From: Thermoleophilia bacterium
GTDB taxonomy: Bacteria > Actinomycetota > Thermoleophilia > Gaiellales > Gaiellaceae
Length of the DNA stretch: 5,089 nucleotides
Direction of reading: 5' to 3'
Assembly: GCA_016844515.1 (NCBI GenBank)
Contig: JAERMP010000225.1
Location: 1 to 5,089, forward strand
Both the position numbers and the translations under genes were made by a program. The notes under the pieces are model-generated. The model was not told where the DNA came from and did no database searches. It worked only from the letters and a program-made list of their open reading frames with translations. This document shows positions 1-5,089 of the stretch, in pieces. The stretch's first letter is position 1. The number at the start of each line of letters is the position of its first letter.

Positions 1-1362
1 GACGCGTCCCAGCGCGCGACGCGTTCGCACGACTGCGCTCAAGTAGCCCATGAGCTGGCTCGAGTGTTCCTCGGCGAAGCGAACGGCGGATGCGTTGGCG
101 ACGCCCTCGAGCTCGAGGTCGGACAGAGAGACATCGACGAAGGCGAACGTCGTCGCGTCCGTGTCGCGAACGGACGGTGCAACGCTCGCCGCGAGTCGAT
201 TTCCGACGACGAGGACGTGGTCGAAGGCGCCAGCCTCGATGCGACCGACGATGCGCTCGAGCGCATCATCGTCCATCTCTTCCACCCCGACGACGGCGCC
301 GTCAAAGTCCCAGATGGACTCCGCGGACCGGAGCCCCTTCGTCGCCAGGCTGGCGAGCTTTCGATCCGGGCTTCGCGTGGGGATGAGGATCGCGACGCGC
401 GGCGCGGCCGAGGAGAGTGCGCCGTCGCGAGCCTCGGACGCAGGCGCCGCCGCGGGGTTCGGGAGTTGTGGAGCGCCACCGCTCGCGGTGAGCGCCATGA
501 CTGCAGCGACAATCGAGCCGACGACGGCGAACTCGACGACGCGACGCGTGCGCCGACCGAGCGCAACCGAGGAGCTCGGCCGCAGGAGCGCCGGTGCGGG
601 CAGCCGGAGCAACGGATCCTGACGAACGATCTGTCCTGAAAGCTGCTGGAGCTCGACGCTCGGTTGCAGCCCGAGATCGTCGTCCAGGCGACGGCGGGTC
701 AGCTCGTAGACCTCGAGCGCCTCAGCGTGTCGACCGCATCGGTAGAGCGACAGCATGAGCTGCGCGACAAAGCGTTCGCGATAGGTGTTCTGTGCGACCA
801 GCGCCTGCAGCTCGCCTATCGCCTGGTCGTGGCAGCCGCGAGCGAGCTCGGCGGCGAAGCGCAGCTCATAGGTCCGAAGCCTGAGCTCCTCCAGTCGGTC
901 GGCCTCCGCGCGTCCGGCTGACGCCAACGCGACGTCCGCAAGAGCGGGGCCGCGCCACATCGCGAGCGCTGCCGCCGTCAGCTCCACCACCTGCTCATGC
1001 TCGTCCATGGCGGCGGCCAGCGACGCCCGCTCTTGCTGTTCGACGAACGTGCGAGCGTCGAGCTGGGCGCCGCCCAGCTCGAGCGCATAGCCGGCTCCAC
1101 GCCGGACGAGCACCGGGCCGTATCCATTGAACAGCTGCCGGAGACGCGAAATGTACGACTCGAGCGTGTGTGCCGCCGACGGCGGCGGGTCGACGCCCCA
1201 AACCTCGTCGACGAGACGCTCGACCGGGACGACCTCGCCCGCCCGGAGCAGGAGGACGGCCAGAACGGCCCGCTGCTTGGCTCCCCCGAGTGCGATCCGC
1301 TCGCTACCGCTCGCAACTTCCAGCGGGCCGAGGACACGAAACTCGATGCGGTCCCTCGCCAC
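1..1362 (-). CDS. Membrane-spanning BTAD/SARP-family transcriptional regulator with BMP-type sensor domain (C-terminus off window)
   Basis: The reading frame is open from a GTG at 1362 to the left edge (454 residues visible, no stop). Residues 5-95 form an OmpR/SARP-type winged helix, opening IEFRVLGPLEV, with LGGAKQRAVLAVLLL, the ERLVDEVWG helix and a closing RRGAGYALEL wing. Residues 100-245 are the helical BTAD domain (FVEQQERA, LWRGPAL-like MWRGPAL, EALEVYELTRRRLDDDLGLQPS). Residues 275-294 are a hydrophobic helix after an arginine cluster, so the DNA-binding half should be cytoplasmic. A Pro/Ala linker leads to residues 322 onward (VAILIPT, FDHVLVVGN, TTFAFVDVS, EEHSSQLMGYLSAVV), which resemble BMP/PnrA periplasmic nucleoside-binding proteins. 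The predicted role is a one-component sensor that binds an outside ligand and acts on DNA inside. I chose GTG 1362 because homology begins at once and the putative operator lies just upstream; no clear ribosome-binding site is visible. The ligand is unknown. Confidence 0.92.
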   Translation of the reverse strand, partial: MARDRIEFRVLGPLEVASGSERIALGGAKQRAVLAVLLLRAGEVVPVERLVDEVWGVDPPPSAAHTLESYISRLRQLFNGYGPVLVRRGAGYALELGGAQLDARTFVEQQERASLAAAMDEHEQVVELTAAALAMWRGPALADVALASAGRAEADRLEELRLRTYELRFAAELARGCHDQAIGELQALVAQNTYRERFVAQLMLSLYRCGRHAEALEVYELTRRRLDDDLGLQPSVELQQLSGQIVRQDPLLRLPAPALLRPSSSVALGRRTRRVVEFAVVGSIVAAVMALTASGGAPQLPNPAAAPASEARDGALSSAAPRVAILIPTRSPDRKLASLATKGLRSAESIWDFDGAVVGVEEMDDDALERIVGRIEAGAFDHVLVVGNRLAASVAPSVRDTDATTFAFVDVSLSDLELEGVANASAVRFAEEHSSQLMGYLSAVVRTRRALGRV

Positions 1363-1402
1363 ACGCGTAGCAAAGCACGTTCGCCCACGCGGCGAAAGCC
1401 CC

Positions 1403-1433
1403 TTCGAGCGGGTTGCAAGCGTGCTGCAAGCGT
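1403..1433. promoter_or_regulatory. Putative SARP operator: direct repeats with 11-base period
   Basis: TGCAAGCGT occurs at 1414-1422 and again at 1425-1433, exactly 11 bases apart. A weaker copy, TTCGAGCGG (6 of 9 matching), sits another 11 bases upstream at 1403-1411. SARP-family regulators are known to bind heptamer-like direct repeats spaced by one helical turn upstream of their target promoters. The site lies between the SARP-type regulator (start 1362) and the divergent propeller operon (start 1508), so it could serve either gene. I see no convincing -10 box on either side. Function is inferred from layout and neighbour. Confidence 0.5.
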
Positions 1434-1495
1434 TGTCGAGCCGCCTGCGAGCAGCATGCATGGCCGGCGGCGCACGCTCACGGCGTCACCGACCG

Positions 1496-1502
1496 AAAGG
1501 AG
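1496..1502 (+). promoter_or_regulatory. Ribosome-binding site AAAGGAG fixing the start of the first propeller gene
   Basis: AAAGGAG lies 5 bases before the ATG at 1508. The frame is open far upstream (back to about 1127, overlapping the divergent regulator), but this Shine-Dalgarno match and the signal peptide that follows directly fix translation at 1508. Confidence 0.8.
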
Positions 1503-1507
1503 CTCTC

Positions 1508-2488
1508 ATGTGGAGCTTGCCGCGAGGGCTCATCGGAGCCGTCGCCATCACCGCCGTTCTCGCCGTGGTTGGAGCTGCGAACGGCATGCAATTCTCTTCC
1601 TGGGCGACGGCCCAGAAGATCGACGAGATCGGAGGGAACAGCACCGAGCTCAACACTGCGGCCGTCGACGGGTGCCCGATCCAGTCACCGGACGGGTTGA
1701 GCCTGTACATGGCCTCGAGTCGCCCGGGCGGACAGGGCAACCTCGACATCTGGGTCGCGACCCGTGAGAGCACGGGTGCGTCGTGGGGTGCGCCGCAGAA
1801 CCTCACGGCGATCAACACGGCTGCCGACGAGTTCTGCCCGACCCCGGTGCGCGGGAACGGCCTCTTCTTCGTCAGCCGCAAGGTCGTGACGGGCGTGACC
1901 TGCGGACTCGGAGACATCTACTTCACGCGCCGCAACCCGGTTCACGGCTGGAGCGAGCCCCAGCACTTCGCCTGCGCACCGGACGGCCCGAACACCGTCC
2001 TCGACGAGCAAGGTCCCTCGCGCGTCACGATCGACGGGACCGAGTACCTCTACTTCTCGAGCTCGCGGGCAGCCGCGCAGCCCGGCGGCCTCGTCAACGG
2101 CGACATCTACGTCAGCGAGCGCGTCGGCGACGGCTTTGGCCCGGGTGTCGCCGTGGCGGGCCTGAACGAAGCTGCGGCGAACGACATCCAGCCGAACGTT
2201 CGCAAGGACGGACTCGAGGTCGTGTTCAGCTCGAACCGGGGCGGCGGAGGCGGCTTGCAGGACATCTGGGTCGCGACGCGCGAGAGCACGAACGATCCGT
2301 GGTCGGCGCCTTTCAATCTCGGCAGCGCAGTCAACACCACGGCGAGCGAGACGCGACCGTCGCTGTCCTGGAATGCCGACCAGCTCCTGTTCGGCCGGCA
2401 GGCCCCGAACTACGCCGGCGAGGGTGGCACGGGCATGACAGACATCTACGTCGCAAAGCGCGAGAAGCTCGAAGGAGGTGGCAGCTGA
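1508..2488 (+). CDS. Secreted PD40-type beta-propeller protein, first tandem copy
   Basis: A 326-residue exported protein. Residues 1-26 look like a Sec signal peptide (short basic start, hydrophobic helix, small residues AANG before the mature part). The mature part has about five PD40/WD40-like repeats at roughly 56-100, 110-156, 168-225, 229-280 and 283-318. Each follows the pattern DG-L-x-F-x-S-x-R, then a glycine-rich turn, then DIW/Y-V-x-x-R, then W-x-x-P-x-N-L. The N-terminal stretch WATAQKIDEIGGNSTELNT resembles the strand ending each repeat and may close the propeller. Four cysteines (56, 110, 132, 156) are all kept in the neighbouring copy, suggesting disulfides. No catalytic motif is visible, so a binding or scaffold role outside the membrane is likely but the ligand is unknown. 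The stop overlaps the next start by one base. It is divergent from the membrane-bound regulator, which may control it. Confidence 0.93.
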   Translation: MWSLPRGLIGAVAITAVLAVVGAANGMQFSSWATAQKIDEIGGNSTELNTAAVDGCPIQSPDGLSLYMASSRPGGQGNLDIWVATRESTGASWGAPQNLTAINTAADEFCPTPVRGNGLFFVSRKVVTGVTCGLGDIYFTRRNPVHGWSEPQHFACAPDGPNTVLDEQGPSRVTIDGTEYLYFSSSRAAAQPGGLVNGDIYVSERVGDGFGPGVAVAGLNEAAANDIQPNVRKDGLEVVFSSNRGGGGGLQDIWVATRESTNDPWSAPFNLGSAVNTTASETRPSLSWNADQLLFGRQAPNYAGEGGTGMTDIYVAKREKLEGGGS

Positions 2489-3420
2489 TGACCGGTCGCA
2501 CCCGAGGAGCCATCACGCTCTTCGTCGCAACCGCCGCACTTACCGTGGCCGGGCTGGCCTCGGCTACGTGGGCGTCGGCCGACAAGATCGACACGGTGGG
2601 CGGTAACAGCACCGAGCTGAACACGCCGTCGCAGGATGGCTGCCCGATCCAGTCGCCGGACGGGCTGAGCCTGTACATCGCCTCGAACCGTCCGGGAGGC
2701 AAGGGTGGGCTCGATATCTGGGTGGCCACGCGCGCGAGCGCGGGCGCGTCGTGGGGCGCTCCGCAGAATCTGGGCGAGCCCGTCAACTCGGCCGCGGACG
2801 ACTTCTGCCCGACGCCCGTCGGCAAGAACGGGCTGTTCTTCGTGAGCCGAGAGGCACTCCCGGGTGCCTGCGGACAGGGCGACATCTACTTCACCCACCG
2901 CATCACAGCAGGCACCTGGATGGAACCGGAGCGGCTCCTCTGCGCCCCGGCCGGCCCGAACTCCGAGCTCGACGAGCAGGGTCCGTCCTGGGTGGACGTC
3001 AGCGGCAAGCTGCGGGGACCGAAGCATCTCTACTTCTCGCGCAGCTCCGTCTCGCCGAGCGTTCCGGGCGAGATCTTCATGAGCTCGAGGCAAGCAGGCG
3101 CCCGCTTCGGGCCGGCCACCGCCGTCGCAGAGCTGAACGAAGCGGCGGCGAACGACATCCAGCCCAACGTCCGCGCCGACGGGCTCGAGGTCGTGTTCTC
3201 CTCGAGCCGTGCCGGGACTCTCGGAGGTCAGGACGTCTGGGTCGCGACCCGCCTCGCCATCGGCGATCCGTGGTCGGCCCCGGTCAACCTCGGCTCGGTG
3301 GTGAACACCGCCGCGGGTGAGACGCGTCCGTCGCTCTCACGAGACGGGAAGCAACTCCTCTTCGGCCGCGCGCCCGGGCCTGAGGGAAGCGGAGACATCT
3401 ACGTGACGACGCGGCCGTAG
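2488..3420 (+). CDS. Secreted PD40-type beta-propeller protein, second tandem copy
   Basis: A 310-residue paralogue of the preceding gene. Its ATG shares one base with the preceding TGA (TGATG), and AAGGAGGT at 2472-2479, inside the end of the first gene, serves as ribosome-binding site, so translation is coupled. Residues 1-31 are a predicted signal peptide (MTGRTRG, hydrophobic helix, SATWASA). The same five repeats follow, again with DIWVATR/DIYFTHR/EIFMSSR/DVWVATR/DIYVTTR strands. Blocks such as DGCPIQSPDGLSLY, LDEQGPS and LNEAAANDIQPNVR are shared with copy one. Cysteines 52, 107, 128 and 152 match the four in copy one. The copies differ most in the loop at 172-205 and the C-terminal tail, where copy one adds a Gly-rich extension. 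The function is unknown; the pair may form a heteromer or bind different partners. Confidence 0.93.
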   Translation: MTGRTRGAITLFVATAALTVAGLASATWASADKIDTVGGNSTELNTPSQDGCPIQSPDGLSLYIASNRPGGKGGLDIWVATRASAGASWGAPQNLGEPVNSAADDFCPTPVGKNGLFFVSREALPGACGQGDIYFTHRITAGTWMEPERLLCAPAGPNSELDEQGPSWVDVSGKLRGPKHLYFSRSSVSPSVPGEIFMSSRQAGARFGPATAVAELNEAAANDIQPNVRADGLEVVFSSSRAGTLGGQDVWVATRLAIGDPWSAPVNLGSVVNTAAGETRPSLSRDGKQLLFGRAPGPEGSGDIYVTTRP

Positions 3421-3444
3421 CCGGGACGACTGGAGACCCCTCAT

Positions 3445-3470
3445 GGCGGCGCGGGCCCGCCCGCGCCGCC
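3445..3470. terminator. GC-rich hairpin between convergent genes, possible bidirectional terminator
   Basis: A perfect 12-base inverted repeat (GGCGGCGCGGGC at 3445-3456 and its complement at 3459-3470) with only two bases between the arms, so the real loop is probably four or more bases. It begins 25 bases after the second propeller stop (3420) and ends on the last base of the sigma factor stop codon. There is no T-run on either side, so it is a non-canonical terminator, a form common in high-GC actinobacteria. Confidence 0.6.
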
Positions 3471-4120
3471 TACGTCTCGGCGGGCTCGCGCTGCGCGCCC
3501 GAGAGGTGCGCCTTCAGGCGCAGGATCGCCTTCGTGTGCAGCTGCGAGACGCGCGACTCGGTGACGCCGAGAACCTCCCCGATCTCGCGGAGGGTCAGCT
3601 CCTCGTAGTAGTAGAGCGTGACGACGAGCTTCTCGCGCTCGGGGAGGTCGGAGATCGCCTCGGCGGAAGTGCGGGAGATCTCGTGCAGGCTGTCCTCGAG
3701 CTCGTCGCCCGTTACTCCGAGCTTCTTTGCAATCTCCTCGTCGGTCGGCGCGCGCATCAGCTCCTTCTCGAGCACGGCGATCGCCCGCTCGATCTGGCGG
3801 GCGCGCGTGCGTACCGAACGAGGCACCCAGTCGAGCGAGCGCAGCTCGTCGATGATCGCGCCGCGGATGCGCGCCATCGCAAAGGTCTCGAACTTGATCT
3901 CGCGTCCTGGATCGAAGCGCTCGATCGCGCCGATGAGGCCCAGCAAGCCGTACGAGACGAGATCCTGCTCGTCGACGTGGGACGGCAGGCTCGCCCCGAC
4001 ACGTCCGGCGACGAACTTCACGAGCGGCGCGTACGTCAGGATGAGCCGGTCGCGGAGAGCCTGGTCTCCGGATTTGCGGAACTCCAGCCAGAGCACCTGA
4101 GTCTGGTCCACCGCAGCCAC
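3470..4120 (-). CDS. FliA/WhiG-family RNA polymerase sigma factor, with region 3-4 linker missing
   Basis: A 216-residue alternative sigma-70 factor that directs RNA polymerase to sigma-28-type promoters. Region 2 spans about residues 25-97 ([55 protein letters not shown], the -10 recognition part). Region 3 spans about 98-150 ([35 protein letters not shown]). Region 4 spans about 154-206 ([27 protein letters not shown], then the helix-turn-helix [18 protein letters not shown], the -35 reader). E. coli FliA has 239 residues and Streptomyces WhiG is longer; here region 3 (HEISRTS) runs into [11 protein letters not shown], and the roughly 40 residues usually lying between are absent, in frame. 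GTG 4120 is the first start after an in-frame TGA (4154-4156); the ribosome-binding site is weak. No anti-sigma factor or flagellar gene is visible. It probably shares a transcript with the small membrane gene upstream. Confidence 0.95.
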   Translation of the reverse strand: MAAVDQTQVLWLEFRKSGDQALRDRLILTYAPLVKFVAGRVGASLPSHVDEQDLVSYGLLGLIGAIERFDPGREIKFETFAMARIRGAIIDELRSLDWVPRSVRTRARQIERAIAVLEKELMRAPTDEEIAKKLGVTGDELEDSLHEISRTSAEAISDLPEREKLVVTLYYYEELTLREIGEVLGVTESRVSQLHTKAILRLKAHLSGAQREPAET

Positions 4121-4153
4121 GGGAAGAGAATACGCCGCGCGGAGCCGGACTCC

Positions 4154-4330
4154 TCAGGCTCGCTTGCGCATTAGTGCTCGCCGTGAGAGGTCGCCCAGCC
4201 ACACAGCGAGTGCCGCAGCCGCCAGCGCGATGACCCACGCGCCCCCGCCTTCGAGCGCCGAGAAGACGGCGATCAGCCCGAGGCCCGCCGCTAGTACGGC
4301 GAAGAGAAACCCAAGCGCGCGCCGGTGCAC
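4154..4330 (-). CDS. Small two-helix membrane protein, hypothetical
   Basis: A 58-residue frame starting at GTG 4330 and ending at TGA 4154-4156, 33 bases before and in the same frame as the sigma factor start. It has a basic N-terminus (VHRR), a hydrophobic helix at about residues 6-26 (LGFLFAVLAAGLGLIAVFSA), a short EGGG turn, a second helix at about 31-46 (AWVIALAAAALAVWLG) and a basic tail (SRRALMRKRA). Positive charges at both ends predict a hairpin with both termini in the cytoplasm. No family is recognised. An in-frame stop (TAA) lies inside the upstream palindrome, so GTG 4330 is the only reasonable start, but no Shine-Dalgarno sequence is visible; a leaderless or near-leaderless message is possible. 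The clean two-helix design supports a real gene; the short length and lack of ribosome-binding site keep confidence moderate. Confidence 0.55.
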   Translation of the reverse strand: MHRRALGFLFAVLAAGLGLIAVFSALEGGGAWVIALAAAALAVWLGDLSRRALMRKRA

Positions 4331-4339
4331 AGGGTGAGT

Positions 4340-4368
4340 CTGCCAAGTAACAGTCTGTTACTTGGCAG
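4340..4368. promoter_or_regulatory. Perfect 14-base inverted repeat, candidate repressor operator
   Basis: Arms CTGCCAAGTAACAG (4340-4353) and its exact complement (4355-4368) flank a single base at 4354. A near-continuous dyad of this size, AT-richer at its core (GTAAC...GTTAC) than the surrounding DNA, is typical of sites for dimeric repressors such as the TetR family. It lies 9 bases upstream of the small membrane gene and 26 bases upstream of the divergent tRNA-Trp. A weak -10-like TACCAT at 4374-4379 could belong to the tRNA promoter, without a clear -35. An intrinsic terminator is less likely because no T-run follows and no gene runs into it from either side. The regulator is not in the window. 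Confidence 0.6.
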
Positions 4369-4394
4369 CGGGGTACCATTGGCCCTCGCAGCCC

Positions 4395-4467
<73 letters not shown>

Positions 4468-4472
4468 CTGAG

Positions 4473-4508
4473 AAGAGGAGCGCCGGCTCGGAAGCCGGCG
4501 CTCCTCTT
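4473..4508 (+). terminator. Strong intrinsic terminator after tRNA-Trp
   Basis: Perfect 16-base arms (AAGAGGAGCGCCGGCT at 4473-4488 and its complement at 4493-4508) close a CGGA tetraloop. The 3' arm ends in CTCTTTCCTTC, a pyrimidine tail with T's that fits rightward termination, starting 6 bases after the tRNA. The same hairpin lies 17 bases beyond the stop of the convergent PxKF gene and may end that transcript too, although its minus-strand tail (CTTCTCAGC) is poorer. Confidence 0.85.
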
Positions 4509-4524
4509 TCCTTCGGAGGGTTGC

Positions 4525-5089
4525 CTACTTCTTGAATGTGAAGTTGGCCACGTGACTCGTGCCGTCGCTCAGCTCGACGATCAGCTTGCGGGAGGTGTTG
4601 GCCCACGCCTTGTCCGTCTTCCAGACGTAGGTGTACTGGCCGGTCGTCGCGTCGTACGAGAGACTGCTCGATCCAGCCGTCACCGTTTCCTCGATGACAT
4701 CGAGTGTCGCCGACGCGTCGCCGGCGATCCTCTGCGATACGGGGAACCCGGTCGCGAAGACGTTCAAGCCCTGGTCTCCCCCGAGGCTGAACTTCACCGG
4801 AATCGCGCTACCCGCTTTGGCCACGTTGAAGACCTGCGGATTGTCGACCGGCGAGAAGAAGCCCGCGAAGTCGTAGACGACGCTGTAGGCGTGCGTCTGC
4901 GACGCTTGATTCCCGATGTTGTCGGTCGCCGTGACGGTGAAGGTCTTGGCGCCGATCGACAGCGTGTTAATCGGGCTTCCGTCCGGCACGTCGCCGATGC
5001 ACGAGGCCAAGCCCGATCCTCCGGCTTCGTCCTCGCACGCGTAGTCCGCGAGGACGACCTGGCCCAACGTGTAATCAGCACCCTCAGGC
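4525..5089 (-). CDS. PxKF-domain exported protein, C-terminal part (N-terminus off window)
   Basis: The frame is open to the right edge (187 residues visible, reading PEGADYTLGQ at the edge) and ends with TAG at 4525-4527; the TTG at 5067 is an internal leucine codon, not a start. The first part is the end of an Ig-like/HYR-type repeat (VVLADYACEDEAGGSGLASC, then FTVTATDNIGNQAS), common in large surface or secreted actinobacterial proteins. After a short spacer (YDFAGFFSPVDN) comes the PxKF domain: AGSAIPVKFSLGGDQGLNV about 95 residues from the end, then EETVTAGSSSLSYDATTGQYTYVWKTDKAW and a closing LIVELSDGTSHVANFTFKK. It is probably a multi-domain extracellular protein with this domain at the C-terminus; the function of the PxKF domain is not established. 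Two cysteines I expect in this domain appear replaced (Gly at 4720-4722, Ser at 4591-4593). Confidence 0.92.
   Translation of the reverse strand, partial: PEGADYTLGQVVLADYACEDEAGGSGLASCIGDVPDGSPINTLSIGAKTFTVTATDNIGNQASQTHAYSVVYDFAGFFSPVDNPQVFNVAKAGSAIPVKFSLGGDQGLNVFATGFPVSQRIAGDASATLDVIEETVTAGSSSLSYDATTGQYTYVWKTDKAWANTSRKLIVELSDGTSHVANFTFKK

Noticed and set aside
105..118. Perfect 14-base palindrome CCTCGAGCTCGAGG
   Set aside because: It lies inside the regulator coding sequence and results from a Leu-Glu-Leu-Glu codon run in high-GC DNA; no regulatory context.
50..639. Two long plus-strand frames opposite the left-hand gene
   Set aside because: They are antisense shadows of the regulator, rich in Arg/Ser/Ala with no domain pattern, while the minus-strand frame gives a coherent winged helix, BTAD and BMP sequence.
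1403..1433. Short repeats considered as a CRISPR or mobile-element trace
   Set aside because: Nine-base units at an 11-base period are much too short and close for CRISPR, and there are no flanking duplications or transposase genes.
1363..1461. Upstream ATG at 1461 as an alternative start of the regulator
   Set aside because: The frame is open, but the extra 33 residues show no family similarity and no ribosome-binding site precedes the ATG; homology starts right after GTG 1362. It remains a minor alternative.
1127..1507. N-terminal extension of the first propeller gene
   Set aside because: It would overlap the regulator by over 200 bases and bury the signal peptide; the AAAGGAG site and signal peptide at 1508 are decisive.
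1783..2487. In-frame upstream extension of the second propeller gene
   Set aside because: It is a shifted-frame Arg-rich shadow of the first copy; the coupled ATG at 2488 with AAGGAGGT and a signal peptide is the true start.
3443..4174. Long plus-strand frame opposite the sigma factor, and a 312-residue minus-strand frame at 3441-4379
   Set aside because: Both are out-of-frame shadows of the sigma gene with no recognisable domain; the 312-residue one would also span the palindrome and the small membrane gene.

Overview
The window comes from a high-GC bacterium. A BTAD-type (SARP) regulator, secreted PD40 beta-propellers, a WhiG/FliA-type sigma factor and a PxKF-domain exported protein together point to an actinobacterium, most likely a deep-branching class such as Thermoleophilia. 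The lineage is an inference from gene content, not from a phylogenetic marker.

Left part (1-1362, minus strand): the N-terminal 454 residues of a large regulator that runs off the left edge. It combines a winged-helix DNA-binding domain, a BTAD domain, one predicted membrane segment and the start of a BMP/PnrA-type ligand-binding domain, so it looks like a one-component membrane-bound sensor and transcription factor. Middle (1508-3420, plus strand): two tandem, translationally coupled genes for closely related secreted proteins, each a small PD40-type beta-propeller with four conserved cysteines. The 145-base divergent intergenic region holds direct repeats with an 11-base period, the expected layout of a SARP operator. 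The simplest reading is that the regulator controls the propeller operon, itself, or both.

Right part (3421-5089): a GC-rich hairpin separates the propeller operon from a convergent sigma factor gene of the FliA/WhiG family (3470-4120, minus). The sigma protein lacks almost all of the linker that normally joins domains 3 and 4. Just upstream in the same direction is a probable small two-helix membrane protein (4154-4330) missed at usual length cut-offs. Upstream of it lies a perfect 14-base-arm inverted repeat that looks like a repressor operator. A divergent tRNA-Trp(CCA) gene (4395-4467) follows, with a strong intrinsic terminator. The last gene (4525 to the right edge, minus) is the C-terminal part of an exported protein with an Ig-like repeat and a terminal PxKF domain.

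The strongest leads are the membrane-spanning SARP-BMP regulator with its likely operator and secreted neighbours, and the linker-less sigma factor behind a palindromic operator and a small membrane protein. No mobile element, CRISPR array or rRNA was found.
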